64,000 bases of DNA, from positions 40,543,001-40,607,000 of the forward strand of contig NW_024465885.1 of NCBI RefSeq assembly GCF_017591425.1, in the 5' to 3' direction. Both the position numbers and the translations under genes were made by a program. Positions 43,591 through 55,699 of this stretch are shown in pieces. The notes beneath the pieces were generated by a model that ran no database searches, was not told the origin of the DNA, and saw only the letters and a list, made by a program, of their open reading frames with translations. Numbering within the stretch: the stretch's first letter is position 1; every line of letters starts with the position of its first letter. Origin of the DNA: Ochotona curzoniae (taxonomy: Eukaryota; Chordata; Mammalia; Lagomorpha; Ochotonidae).

Positions 43591-46114
43591 CTGTGGCGGG
43601 GAGTGTATACTAAACATAATGAGCGAAATCTAAAGGAAGCTTAAGTAAGCTGAGCAAAGTGAAGTAGAGGAAAAGTAGGAAGATGAGGAAAGTCAGATAG
43701 CAGGGGATAGAGAGGACCGGAGAGAGGGAAGAATAGAAAATGTGCTGTGATAATTAAAAGTGATCTTGTAGCAAGCATCAGGACTTCCACGAACAGAGTC
43801 CATGATGATGGAGGGAGCAATGACTGGAGAAACAGCAGTTGGGGCAATGCATAAACACACTGGAGACCTCCTTATTACATTTCGTCTGCTTTTAAAAATA
43901 AACTTTAAGACCTAAAAATATGATGGTGCTTTTTTTTTTTGGTTTTTGTTTTGTTTTTGCTTATTTGCTTCTTAAAGTTGATTTCTATGGCCAGTGCTTA
44001 TAAAAGCAATTAGAAGGCACGGTGAAATGAAAAGCGAATCGGTTTACAGCAAGTCAGTCTGGTTTATAGCTGCTATTATGTTGGTCGGATACAGAATTCC
44101 ATAAAATGACCTTCACATGTCATTGAAGTTCCCTCAGGGAAGGATTCCCGAAGACCTAAGCTGTTTTGGGAGCCTTACTTGCACTTCTATGATTTTCAAG
44201 AGTCTTATCTGACTCTTACATTTGGTAAACTTTCTCCATAAACATATGCTTTTACTGATCTTTAGTTTTCTTTATATCTACTTTACAGAGCACTTATTTC
44301 CACTCTGGCATTTGTCAAAGCAATCCCAGGGAGTCATTAAGTTATGCAACTAGGATTTAAAATGAATACTAGGTTAAGCCTAATGAGAAATGTTATCTAA
44401 TTTTCCTGATCTCATTTCTATCTTCTGTTAATCTTCTCTCTTAACCACCCTACAAATAAATACTCGTGCCCTTGCAGGCAGTGTGAAGCAAGGCAGAAAT
44501 ATCTGGAACAGCAGAATGGAATGATACCGACGTGATGATAGTGGTGGGAATGGTTAACAAGAAGACATAGAAGCCTCTACTGATGTAACGATGTTAAACT
44601 GAGACTTGGTGGGCCCAGGTTTATTTCATGGGAGCTAGGGATTACTTGAGAAAACTGTGCGTTAGTCAGTGTGTTGGGAAACCCTGCACATCCTAGCTAA
44701 TAGCACTCATACACGTGGGTGGCTGCCAATTTTACAAGCAAAATGGAATTATGCTACATGGAGCATAAATGGATATTTATATACATATCCTTCACTTTAT
44801 AGCAATAATTTCTGCTCATTGTGGAGAAGCAGGAGAGAAAACACACTAAAATCTAAAAAGAAGTAAAACCTAATGTCTACCCTCCTGACAGCAAAATCAC
44901 TGGTCTCATTTCAGTTTAGTTTCTAAAATCTCTCTAGAAGGTGTACTTCCCCCATAATCAACTGTGGTTTATGGGTTTTTATTTTATATCTTGAAATAGT
45001 GTAAACTGTGCGTTCCCATCTACTTTATGACTAGAGTTGCCATATGTAGCAAATAAAAGTGCAGCATGCAGCTCCTTACAATATTTGGGATACACAAAAA
45101 ATTTATTCACTGTTGACCTGAGTCTGCAATGAATCTGAACATTTTATATTACCCTTGGCAACTCCATTTAAAATTCATAATAATATACTAAAATGTGTTA
45201 AGTTTAGATGTTTCCATCCTTTCTTGTGGTTCATTGATCTATCATATTGGCCAGTGGTCCTTCTCCATTCCTTTGTTAAAATGCCTATTCCTAATTTTTA
45301 AACTTGATAAGTACCGATGAATTTACTTTATATTCTCAAAAGAGATGCCTGAAAATGAAAATATTAGCCCCGAGGAAAAGAACAAGATATTTCATTTATG
45401 ATCTCAATTGCCAAATTGCACTGCTTTCATCTTTCCTTTGCCAGCGTTATAATTACTTTTTCCAATCCTAGCCAATTAAGAAGGTGAACAATTACACAGT
45501 TTTTACACTAAATGGGACATATTTTAAAGTCATTATGTTAAAATAGATCCTTAATTATTTATACTTTCAAAACATCAGTGAATTTCTATTTAGATACTAA
45601 AACCTCTGATCCTTTTCAATCTGTAATTTTGTATTGAATAGGCCATTCTTTGACAATTCAAAGCCTTTTCTTATTTCACTTAGTTATGTCTTCAGATTAG
45701 GTTTTTTTCATATCAATTAATATGTCATCACCAAAATTATATTTGCAATACAAATCTGATCGTTTTCCTCTATGTTTGAAGTGCTTCTGCAGCTTTAGCA
45801 GTGAACTTAAGCAGGCTGTGAGACATACACAGGCTTTGTCATCCAGTGCAGCTTTTGAACTGAATTATGAACAGAATTATGGTTCTTCAAGTGAGCTAAT
45901 CCATGTCGCAGATCCAGGGTCTTCACCTGGCCTCTCCCCAGCCTTCAATGCCCTTCTACTTGCAGTTTTGATGTATCACTGACCTCTGTGATCCACAACT
46001 TGCACTGTTTGGTGTGGGGTAACCACGTACATCCACATGGTTTATGGGCTGTTTTGTAACTAAATGCTGCCCAATGTCACTGTGCCTATGGTACGGACTA
46101 TGTTCTCGCAGCAT
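43591..46114. other. Non-coding DNA, nothing recognised
   Basis: A purine-rich segment at 43640-43735 is on the same strand as the presumed L1 tail upstream. Otherwise no repeat or exon was recognised. Confidence 0.5.
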
Positions 46115-46290
46115 TAAATAAAAAGCTAGCATTTACAAAGCACGCAAAATGGGGAGGCCTCTGCTAAGCTCATTTTATCTGTATTAACTCACATCATATT
46201 TATTCGTCTTCCTTGAGCTAGATACAATTATCTCCACTCACTTTACAGGTGATGAACGTGATAGAGGAGTTTGAGGTATTTAATTGAGAT
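46115..46290 (+). mobile_element. MIR SINE fragment
   Basis: AAAAGCTAGCATTTACAAAG, GCTCATTTTATCTGTATTAA, CTCACATCATATTT, ACAATTATCTCCACTCACTT and TACAGGTGATGAACGTG follow the MIR order: GCGCTTTACATGTATTAACTC, then ATTATTATCCCCATTTTACA, then GATGAGGAAAC. Confidence 0.65.
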
Positions 46291-47797
46291 ACAAGTTAAG
46301 AGATGAGAAGACAGGAAAGACAAGAAGTGTTTATATTAATAAACCAGCGAGGAAAAACCAGTGAGGTACACACAGCAACAAGCAATTCTTTGGCTGCCCT
46401 GAAGCACACGTTTTTTTCATTTGGCACTGTCCTACCTCTCTTGAGGAATCTTCAGCCAGGGTTGTAAGCTTTTTAAGTTTCCTTTTGGAAACACTCCCAT
46501 TTCTTACTTCCAGTGGGTATTTTCCAAACTGCTATTCAGCCATACCATTGGTGGTTTATGGAATTTTATTACGGGTTTATTGTAGGGAGAGCATTGATAA
46601 CAGCCTGGTTAAAAATGATTTTATTTTAGAGATCTCTTAATCTCTAAAATTTCAATTTCACTGAGTACAAGACAAGCTAAGTTACTTGTGTAAATGGTAG
46701 AGCCACAGTCTGAGTTTTCAGCTAAAGCTTTCTCTGAGAAAGTTGAGAAATGAAATGAAGAAGTCAGAAGTCTGGCCAGAGGAAGATTTCTGGTGAGATT
46801 AGAAAAGAGACATCTCTGCGGAGACACAGCTGGTGGTCCACACCAACGAATGCTGTTGTGAAACAAAAGGAAAAGACCCCGCATTCGGAATTCACAATTA
46901 TGTCGGCTGGAATCTGTTACAGGAAGAGATGAACGGACTACTGGTAAATAGCAATTCAAATCAATCAATGAAATAGCCATATATATGTATTTATGGTGTG
47001 AAAATGATTTTGGGGATACATGAAGATAATATGAAAAGACTAAATCAAGCTACTTCCGGTGCATTGTATTTTACTAGGTCAAATATTTATAACGTCTCTT
47101 TTATTTATGGACATAAATCAAGTTTTGTGCCACTGAGAAACGGAGGAAGAATAATCTCACTATATAATTATTTGTGAGTTATCAGGAAACGCCGGAAAGA
47201 TGAAAAGACTTCATAAGTACAGGAATAGTAGCAAAGAATGAAATGGGGGGCATGGCCGCTAGTGTAACCAAGCTGCTTCAACGAGCTGAAAGTCATAGGG
47301 TTGACGTGTCCTGAAAAGCGGGGGGGAGCAGAATTTGGACAGTTTACATTCTGAGTCTTACAAACCACATTGTTCAACGTGTCCTAGAAAGAGCTATTTA
47401 GAAATCTAACTTTGTGGAGAGGTTAGAAGGCATTTATGAATTTCATTTCCTCTAGTGAAGCAGGTTGACTAGCACAAACAAAATCCTGTAAACCTTTGCT
47501 GTCAGACTTGTAAGGCATTTTAATATAATAAAATTTCCCATGGGAAAGTATTCTTAACAATCCAAAGTATAAAGTGAAGAGTACAAACTCATCTTCCACC
47601 AATTAGGGATTTAACCTTGGGTGTAACCCTTGACTCTCCAAATCCTTGGTTGATTTTGGAAATTAACTGTTCAAAGTTGTCAGAATTAAGTACTGGCTGA
47701 GTCCTTCTCATATGAAATATTTAGAATCAGAACTATTTTAAATATATGTTGGTCTCTACCCTTGAGAAATTTTTCTTGTAGTTTTCAAAAGTCTTGA
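46291..47797. other. Non-coding DNA, nothing recognised
   Basis: The 119-codon minus-strand frame at 46621-46980 has no recognised domain. No interspersed repeat was recognised. Confidence 0.5.
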
Positions 47798-47811
47798 AAA
47801 ATCAGAACATA
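47798..47811 (+). repeat. Target-site duplication, left copy, of a young CSINE
   Basis: AAAATCAGAACATA is repeated exactly at 48153-48166. Confidence 0.93.
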
Positions 47812-48152
47812 GGGCCCGACGCGGTGGCGCAGTGGTGCCTTGCTAGCCCAGGATCCCATATGGGCGCCAGTTCTATCCCGGCAGCCCCGCTTCCCATCCA
47901 GCTCCCTGCCTGTGGCCTGGGAAAGCAGTCGAGGACGGCCCAAAGCTTTGGGAACCTGCACCCGCGTGGGAGACCCGGAAGAGGCTCCTGGCTTCGGATA
48001 GGCATAGCATCGGCTGTTGTGCTCACTAAGGGAGTGAATCATCGGATGGAAGATCTTCCTCTCTGTCTCTCCTCTCTGTATATCTGCCTTTCCAATAAAA
48101 TAATAATAATAATAATAATAATAAAAGTAAATCTTTAAAAAAAAAGGAAAAG
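47812..48152 (+). mobile_element. CSINE, full length, young, with perfect 14-bp TSD
   Basis: Near-consensus copy: GGGCCCGACGCGGTGGCGCA at the head, CCCATATGGGCGCCAGTTC, CCAGCTCCCTGCCTGTGGCC, AAAGCAGTCGAGGACGGCCC, GGAGTGAATCATCGGATGG and CTCTCTGTCTCTCC. The tail holds an AAT trinucleotide run (about eight units, 48100-48123) before the A run. Retained CpG sites and the perfect target duplication indicate a recent insertion. A short deletion removes part of the GGCTCCTGGCTCCTGGC block. Confidence 0.95.
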
Positions 48153-48166
48153 AAAATCAGAACATA
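48153..48166 (+). repeat. Target-site duplication, right copy
   Basis: Exact second copy of AAAATCAGAACATA. Confidence 0.93.
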
Positions 48167-48382
48167 GCTTTTGGACTTTATTCTACAGAAAGATGAAAGT
48201 TTCCAATAACCAGAATGATGCATTGAAAGCCGTATTCTGAGAGGCTGTAACAGGAGTTGAGCGGGAAAGAATGAAGTCTGGACAGCCAATTGAGAAGTAA
48301 GTGACACAGCTCTTGAGCCAAAGGTACAAATTACCCATGGGCCTTCTGGCATCTACACTTTATAAACTACAACATTTATGTG

Positions 48383-48478
48383 GATTTGTACCGACAGTTA
48401 AAATATATGCTATTTTAAAAATTCAGATGAGATTTGTACCGACAGTTAAAATATATGCTATTTTAAAAATTCAGATGA
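48383..48478. repeat. Perfect tandem duplication, 2 x 48 bp
   Basis: Copies at 48383-48430 and 48431-48478 are identical, each starting GATTTGTACCGACAGTTAAA and ending AATTCAGATGA. The 48-bp unit keeps the frame of a 74-codon plus-strand frame (48301-48525), so the predicted peptide repeats 16 residues. I do not take that as evidence of coding. Confidence 0.97.
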
Positions 48479-48559
48479 GAGTTCAGAAACCACTGTTTAC
48501 AAGAACAGCGATGGAATTGCTTTAGGTGCTTGCTGTCAGTTGCAGTATCATAGTTTCAG

Positions 48560-48584
48560 CTTTTAAAAGTGTGTGTGTGTGTGC
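48560..48584. repeat. Short GT microsatellite
   Basis: A run of about eight GT units ending in GTGCAG, in otherwise ordinary sequence. Confidence 0.85.
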
Positions 48585-48599
48585 AGATGTAACTATTTA

Positions 48600-49167
48600 G
48601 TTTCTCAATGTATTCTCATTTCCTCCAAAAATAATTAAGCTTGCAAAGACTAAATTTATGTTCACCTCAGCAATCACTTTATCAATATTCTAATTATAGC
48701 CTGGTTCTCCTAAATATCTGTTAGCTGCATTCCTGCTTAGTGCTTCTGAAATGGGCTCAAGGAAACACTACGTGTATCTGGGCCATCATATCTGCTGGTT
48801 TCCTGGGTAGAACTTACTACTGTCTTCTTCATTCAGTGATGCAGTAGAATCAATAAATGTTACATATTTCCTAAATGTTACACAAAGTCTCGTCCTAGCA
48901 TGCAATGGAGAACTGGATTTCAACCCCACTTGGTCTGGGTTTGGATTTGTTTTGCAGCTCTCAATGGAACCCTTTTCCATGTCTGTCAATCTCATGTGCA
49001 CCTTGGATTGAGGACCAGAGAGGACCCTCCAGCGGCTAGGATGGTTTTCACCAGGGCTCCTCACATGTTCTCTGCAGGGAAACACCTGGGAACGTGGTGT
49101 CAGCACCATTTCCTGCTTGCTCTCTTTTTCTTCACTTGCTTTCTCTTTCCTAAGAAATAATTTGCTT
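48600..49167. other. Non-coding DNA, nothing recognised
   Basis: A 130-codon minus-strand frame at 48786-49178 has no recognised domain and overlaps an 86-codon plus-strand frame. Neither is supported. Confidence 0.45.
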
Positions 49168-49483
49168 GGGCCAAGCACAGTAGCCTAGTGGAGAAAAGTC
49201 CTTGCATTGCATGCGCCATGATGCCAGTTCATGTCCTGACTGCTCAACTTCCTGTCCAGTTCCCTGCCTGTGACCTGGGAAAGCAGTGGAGAACGGCCCA
49301 AAGCCTTGGGACTTGGCACCCGTGTGGGAAACCTGGAAAAAACTCCTGACTCCTGGCTTCAGGTCAGTTCAGTTCCAGCTGTTGTGGCCACTTGGGGAAT
49401 GAACCAGCAGATCCTTATCTCTGTCTCACTTTCTCTTTCTGTATCTGCTTTCCAATAAAAATAAACAAATCATTTTGAAAACA
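49168..49483 (+). mobile_element. CSINE, diverged (sense)
   Basis: GGGCCAAGCACAGTAGCCTA, TTCCCTGCCTGTGACCTGGG, CCCAAAGCCTTGGGACTTGG, CTTGGGGAATGAACCAGC, CACTTTCTCTTTC and AATAAAAATAAACAAATC appear in order. Confidence 0.87.
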
Positions 49484-49982
49484 ATCACTCACTCAGAATT
49501 CACCATGACCCACATATCACACTGAGGTCTTTGCCTTTGAATCCCTTCTGAAGTAAGAATTCATTATCTGTTTTGCAGACTAGAACACAAAACCTTCGAA
49601 CTGCCCCAGTCGTACTAGCACTCAAGGCCTCGCTGCAAAGCTGCAACTCTTACAACCTCGTGATTCATGATGCTGTTCCTCTTCGGGAACTTCCTTAGTC
49701 TCAGTTGTAAAGGATGGGACCTCTGGGGTTTCCGTCTTCCGCAGAGCACCGGGTGTCCCAGACAGGCACCCATACCAGCTCTCCACCGCCCCCACGAACT
49801 TCCAGTGTTCCCGATACTGGGATAGGGTTTCACAATGGCACTTTTGTCAACTGGTCACATGGTAACCTCTTGGTTTTAATTAGAATGCCAAAGGAAAATT
49901 CACTTCCTTAAAGATGTCAACTACCAGGCGCATAGCCTTTCAAAAGATGTTTGGTTCTAATACTCTTTTTCTGTTTGTTTTT

Positions 49983-50074
49983 AATCATTTATTTATTTTT
50001 ATTGGAAAGGCAGATATACAGAGAGGAGGAGAAACAGAGAGAAAGATCTTCCATCCAATAGTTCACTCCCCAAT
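49983..50074 (-). mobile_element. CSINE tail fragment, antisense, truncated
   Basis: Only the reversed 3' end is present: ATCATTTATTTATTTTTATT, GGAAAGGCAGATATACAGAG, GAAAGATCTTCCATCCAATA and GTTCACTCCCCAA. It stops abruptly, consistent with a 5'-truncated insertion or a later deletion. Confidence 0.85.
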
Positions 50075-51029
50075 AATTCCACCGTTTGTTTGTTTCTTTC
50101 TTTCTTTCCCAGGAAACTATATCAATACTTTTGTGTCTCTTGTTCGCAGTTCTGAATGCTGTAATTATCTTGGCACCACAGATCGTTTCACAAGATAAGA
50201 CTCAACTGAGAACATCCATTTTTATCTTTTTTTTTTTCAAATCATGTTTAACATGTACTTTTCTGTGTCTGTGTGCTTGACCATACACTTTGCTGGGATT
50301 CACACTGTGTGATGCTTTCAGGGAAATGTTAACTGTTGTCATTGCGGCAATGTTACACCCATGCTAATATATTGGCTATTTGTGCTTCTCTGAAGTTTTA
50401 TCTAATATCTTTGGATCTCATTGGGAATCAAAGAAACTCATGTAAACACCCTTTCTTAAAAAAAGAATCTGGGTTCATTTAGGAAACTCTTTAATAGTAC
50501 CACATGTGCAAAGACATAAGGTCCCATCCTTCCTTTAGTTTTTGGAAAATAACTAGTATATTCATAGAGGAAATCACTGAATCCAGAATCCACTGTACAA
50601 GATGTCCTACAACATTTGATGATGTATGAACTAAGAATCCTCAGCTCAAAGCAATGTAAATAAACATGCTCCTCAAATAAAGCTTTAACTCAAATTAAGC
50701 CATTCTCATAATATTCAACATATGAAGTATGTTTCCAAGTGTTCCTACAGTTTATATTTTGGAAATCTCTATCTTTATATGCTGTGATCAAAATCCATAT
50801 TTATTTATGCTTTTTCAGGAAAAAATAGTGCTGTCTTTCTCCTCTTGAGCCTACAATAATAAAACATTTTATAGCTTGTTTACAGAAAAGAATACTGTTG
50901 AATACAGACAGTATCAATTTTATGTATTGTGTACCCTGAATGGGCTGCATGGGGAAATATCTGAATAAGATTCTTGAGCAAAGTTCATAGTTCTGATAGA
51001 GAAATAAGAGCACTTCTGTGATGGGTGAG
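50075..51029. other. Non-coding DNA, nothing recognised
   Basis: A T run lies at 50229-50239. No repeat or exon was recognised. Confidence 0.5.
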
Positions 51030-51400
51030 AGTCAAGAGGTTAGGGAATACAATATATGGAAGAGACTTAGGAGAACTGCGAAGTGGAACAAGTGGCGATA
51101 AATTTGTTAGCGTTGCTTGGGTTGTAGATAAGGACGAGCAGCAGGAGAGGCCACCTGTATCTTCAGCAAGGGCTAACGGAAATGTGCTTGAGAAATGACT
51201 GGGAAAGTGAATCCAACAAACACTTGTTGAGTACCTCTCAGGTGTTAGGATATGGCGACAAGATAGCAAAGGAGCTTACACTGCAGTGCGTGCGTGGCTC
51301 TGGTGGAAGTAAGCAGAGGGAATCACAGAAACATTCAACAGGATAGTGTCCCTTGGGATGGATATGAGAAGAGAAATCGGAGCAATCAGAAACACACAGG
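51030..51400 (+). mobile_element. Ancient mammalian repeat, decayed
   Basis: CAACAAACACTTGTTGAGTA, CCTCTCAGGTGTTAGGATAT, GGCGACAAGATAGCAAAGGA and GCTTACACTGCAGTG resemble the start of the old family also seen at 31940, whose consensus has TTGAGTGCCTACTATGTGCC and CATGGAGCTTACATTCTAG. Confidence 0.45.
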
Positions 51401-52207
51401 CAATTAACAGACTCTCTATGATTTTACTTACAATGTTATGATACAATCAAGTAGCAGAATGATGGAGTGTTGTTGAAGGATTATACTACTGTAATGATGC
51501 ATACTACTGTGATGCATTTCATAGATATATTTTTGGTGAAGCAAATGCATCATTGAGCCCTTTCTGCAGACTTAAGTTCCAGCCCCAACACACCCATGCT
51601 GAAGTGCTTTTTTCACCGTCATAGAGATACTAGGAGGTGGACTGTCTAGGAACGTGATCAGATCTCTCTGTCTCAGGAAAAAAAAAATAGTTCCTTTATG
51701 AAAAAGACCCCAGACAGCTTCTTTCCTAACCCATTTTGTGATGACATACAGGTGGCAAGAAGCAAAGCCCTGTGTGAACCATGCCAAGGTTCATTGCTCA
51801 GCACATATTGTGAGAAATGAGTCTGTTATATAACCTGCTATTCTAACAGCTCAAAGTAAGATAGCTACCAAGTTTTGGAAGGAGGCATAGAAAAAAAAAA
51901 AGCAGAGACACATCTGAACTTTGATTCTGTACAACAGTCTCTGATTGACGCCATTGATGTAGCACGGAAGAGCAACATTGAGAAGAGAGAGAACTGAGCT
52001 GTGGACGGGCTGCGTTTAAAATAACTGAGCAGAACAGATTTGGAAGTTTTCAAAATCCAGCTGGAATTTATGCTTGGTGTTTGCCTGCACAGAGATAGCT
52101 GTATACAAGTTAGCAACATGGAGAGCTGAAATTCTTGTAATAGTGCAAGCAAAGAAAAAGGGCTGCTCTAGAGGGAGAAGATCATGTGAATGAATTTAAG
52201 GCACTCA
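51401..52207. other. Non-coding DNA, nothing recognised
   Basis: Short local echoes such as ATACTACTGTAATGATGC / ATACTACTGTGATGC lie near 51483. The 95-codon minus-strand frame at 51865-52152 is unsupported. Confidence 0.5.
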
Positions 52208-52481
52208 TGGGGCAGTGTTGTGGTGTAGCGCATTACACAGCTGCCTAGTGTGCCAGGGCCACATACAAACATTGCTTTGTGTTCTGGCTGCTGCATTTCT
52301 CATAGCTTCCTGCTAATGAGCTGAAAGAGGAAGGAAAAATGACCTCTGACTCCCACATCGGAGTCTCAGAAAAACCTGCAGGTTCTCTCACTATAGACTG
52401 ATCCAGGCCTGCCACCATGTGGGGAGTGAACCAGCCAGTGGGAAATCTCTAGCTCTCTTTCCTCCTCTGTGTCTCTAACTT
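52208..52481 (+). mobile_element. Old CSINE subfamily copy (sense)
   Basis: GGGGCAGTGTTGTGGTGTAG, GCATTACACAGCTGCCTAG, TGTTCTGGCTGCTGCATTTC, TGGGGAGTGAACCAGCCAG and CTAGCTCTCTTTCCTCCTC are arranged as in the older SINE subfamily at 15124 and 15444. Confidence 0.7.
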
Positions 52482-53954
52482 GGTGCATGTACCAGCTACC
52501 CAAGTGCTACGCAGAGGAAACTACTAGAATCTGGGGCATATATTTGGATGCCCCAAACTACATCTGACAAGTTCATGATCATACTTTCCCCTCTATGTTT
52601 CTTTTAATTAGGTGTTTTTAGAGTTGGCTTCAGAGTTTTATTCATCTTAAAAACCAGAGTGTAATGTTGACTCATGGTGTCTCTGCTCTTGCTGTATTTT
52701 CCCTTTAGGTTAAAACTAGTGCAACAATTAGCTGTCTCAGCCTTCCATCTAGAAACATTTTAGGAAAAGCAGTAGCTCATTAAATTTTTTTTTTTTTTGG
52801 CAAATGAGAAAGAAAATAATAATAAGGCCAGAAACTTTCCTACTTGTCTTTTGCTCATTTTCTCCCATGAAATGTAATAACTTCTCGAAACAATCTTATC
52901 TCTTTGATAAATACACAAAAAAAACTTATAATTTTTTTTGCAAATGTATGGAATCAAACAGAAAATGAAGAAAACCTGAAGCAAAACAATCCCAAAAGGC
53001 CCATAATACTTAACCTCTGAGTATTTAACAGTAAAAAGAGTGTATATATACATTTATTACAATAACCATTCCTTAAAGCCCTGTGGGGAACTTCTTATTT
53101 TAATGGGGACCACAGCTTTTTAAATACAGTTTTTCTATAGCTATTATCAGGAAACAAAACCACTCTCTTCTTTTTATATTTTAATATAACTCTAACTCAT
53201 CTCTAATGCAATAGAATATTGAGGCATTAAACACGAGACATTTCAAGTCTGTTTACTGAATGTGCAATTTATAGCCCTTAAACATTGGCAGGAAGAGAAT
53301 ATATACCTTTTATTTGTCAACAAAAGAACCTCACGCTATTATTGGAAAAAAAGTTTTTACCAAGTCATTGCATGTTACTCTGAATCAGAATGATTTTAGT
53401 TCTGTGCCAAGGAAATGTAGCCAACCTCAGATGTGCATTAAGAATAATGGTCTAGCAAGATAGCGAATTCCAATTTCCTATGATCAGAGAATCTCATTAT
53501 CTTTATTCTCCGCCTTCCTTCCTGTTCACATAGGAAGTTACAAGATGCCTTTTGGTTTGAATTTGCTTAGGCCTGCATTCTCACAAGCGTAAGGTGATGT
53601 TCTGGGAACTGTGCAGGCAATGACTATATCTAATAAACAGAATTTCATAGCCCAAGTTTATTTCTGGTGTCTGATGAATTTCCACATTTGTTGTTAACTT
53701 CTGCAGATTGCAAAGTAAGGTACTCTTTGTGACAACTTTGCACAGTGGTGGAGAGCTGCAGATGGTGTGTCTTTCCAAGTATGATAAATGACTAATTTAA
53801 TGCTGATTTGTGACAATCAGCACAACACTCAAGGCCATTTGGATGCATGGATGTCGTGTTCCAGGGGCAAGGGATGGGTTCCGTCCCCAAAACATTACTC
53901 AGTGTGGCTCTTACAGCACGGGTGGTGGTCCTTTTGCCTTACCGAATGGAGGGA
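52482..53954. other. Non-coding DNA, nothing recognised
   Basis: AT-rich with T and A runs at 52783-52798 and 52917-52924. No family was recognised. Confidence 0.5.
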
Positions 53955-54300
53955 TGTTGTTTTTTCCTTCTCACAGTTTTGGAAACTGGAAGTCAAAGTG
54001 GCCCCTTCTGGTGAAGGTTCCGCTGCCTCCTAGCACAGCAAGCGTCATCATAAAGTGGGGGCATGTGTGGCAGAGCTATCCACTGCAAGCCAGGAAGCAA
54101 GAGTCAGGGACAGGCTAACCTGGCTCTTTTGTAACAACTTGTTCTCAAGGGCACTAACCAGTTCAAAGATAATGAATTCTTAACACATTATCTCTCTTAA
54201 ATGCTACCATCATCTCAACAGCGTTTCACTGAGGACACAACTCCCAACATGTGACCCCTTGGCAACATTTAAGCCACAAACAAAACATACAAGCACTGAA
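53955..54300 (+). mobile_element. Ancient mammalian repeat (LTR-type), decayed
   Basis: TTCTCACAGTTTTGGAAACT, GGAAGTCAAAGTGG, CTTCTGGTGAAGGTTCCGC, CTCAAGGGCACTAACCAG, TTAAATGCTACCATCATCTC and ACAACTCCCAACATGTGACC follow a common old repeat. Its consensus includes CTCACAGTTCTGGAGGCTAG, AGGACACTAATCCCATTCAT and CTAATACCATCACATTGG. The family name is uncertain. Confidence 0.5.
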
Positions 54301-54416
54301 CCTGGAGGAGACCAATATGCTACAAAGAAAAAGGATGCTCAGGGAGTGTAGGTAATACATGGAGGCCTCTGGGGCTATACCTGTCCAGAATGGGACAACT
54401 TCAAAACACCAATACG

Positions 54417-54481
54417 CTTATTATTTTTTGAGAGCTTCTCACTAGCTTCTCACTTATTATTTTTTGAGAGCTTCTCACTAG
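54417..54481. repeat. Tandem duplication, 36-bp period
   Basis: The 29-base block starting CTTATTATTTTTTGAGAGC and ending CTCACTAG occurs at 54417-54445 and 54453-54481 without mismatch. The 7-base spacer CTTCTCA echoes the end of the block. Confidence 0.95.
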
Positions 54482-55109
54482 GCAATAATACATAACCTGA
54501 ATTCCTGTAAAGCAGCCTAGTCTTGACTTTTTAAAAATTTTTTCCTCAAAAATTTCTGAAAAGTATATGTTATGATAGAAAAAAACAAAAAACTATACAT
54601 GGATTTTAAAAACTTGACATCCAGAGTAAGTTTTTCCCTTTAATTCTAGTTTAAAAAACTTTCTAGAGTAGCTTTGTCTAATCTGACATGTGACCAGTAA
54701 ATGCAGAATAGAAATGCATTAAAACGATTTAAAAGATTGAACCACTTGTAACTTTTGCTAGTTTTCTTTCCCCTATCGTGATATCTTTGGCCTATTTCTC
54801 TTCTAAGTTAACGTGCAACATATCTATCTTATATGAGTGTATCACAATTTCATACTGATACTAAATACTATAGGGTGTATATTTAATTGTGATTCAGGAT
54901 TAAATACATTAGGTTCAAATAGTCACATTTTCTTAGAGATTCGAGTACAAAGCATATTTGTCTAAAAAACTGGGCTCCATTATTTGGAGACACCCAGATT
55001 TGAAAGGGAGCGGAGCATCAGAGAGATGAATAGACTGCCCTGGATCACACAACAAATGAGCCTCTTATTGTATGTGAATTTTAAGATTTATTTCTTATAT
55101 ATCTGCAAC

Positions 55110-55270
55110 TCTGATGGAAATGTTTCCATAAAAAACTTTTCACGTATCCATTATTAATTTTATAGATTAAGAGACTAATGTTTAGAGTGGTTAATGTGAA
55201 TTGAAGTGTTGCCTAGTTGACAGGAAGTAAATTCAGAATATGAATCAAGATCCCACAATTTCTGCCCTCT
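55110..55270 (+). mobile_element. Possible MIR SINE fragment
   Basis: CATTATTAATTTTATAGATT, AAGAGACTAATGTTTAGAG, TGTTGCCTAGTTGACAGGAA and GTAAATTCAGAATATGAATC loosely follow the middle of MIR (TTTTACAGATGAGGAAACTG, GAGAGGTTAAGTAACTTGCC, GTGGCAGAGCTGGGATTCG). Confidence 0.45.
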
Positions 55271-55398
55271 TTGCTTTTTGCTGCACCATGAAAGATTCTT
55301 TCAGTTGGACTGGGAACACAGTCCTCTTACACACATTGGAATCATCCCTGAACATAAAGGACCACAGAAACGTACTACCTGGTGCCAGCAATGTGTGA

Positions 55399-55676
55399 AA
55401 GGAAATAAAGCCATTGGCTAAAGCACACATATGAACAGATGGACAACGGTTTGAATCCCAGCTGCCCTGCTGCCTGTCTAACTCCCTGTTACTGGTCTAG
55501 GAAAGCAGTAGAAGATGGCTCAACTGCTTGGACCCCTGCACCTATGTGGGAGACTAGGAAGAAGCTCCTGGCTTCACATTAATCAACCTTAGCACTTAAT
55601 TCTGTGTAGGGAATGGACCAGAGGACAGATGATCATTCTCTCATGCTCTGTGTCTGTGTTCTGTAACTATGGGAAA
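55399..55676 (+). mobile_element. CSINE, diverged (sense)
   Basis: A B-box-like CGGTTTGAATCCCAGCTGCC, then TCTAACTCCCTGTTACTGGT, CTAGGAAAGCAGTAGAAGAT, GGACCCCTGCACCTATGTGG, GAAGAAGCTCCTGGCTTC and GGAATGGACCAGAGGACAG. The start is eroded. Confidence 0.8.
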
Positions 55677-55699
55677 TCACCCCTGGATCTCCACCTGCC

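Noticed and set aside
47812..48152. CRISPR-like or inverted-repeat array suggested by the AAT run and paired repeats
   Set aside because: The repeats are a SINE tail microsatellite and a target duplication in mammalian DNA. There are no spacers.
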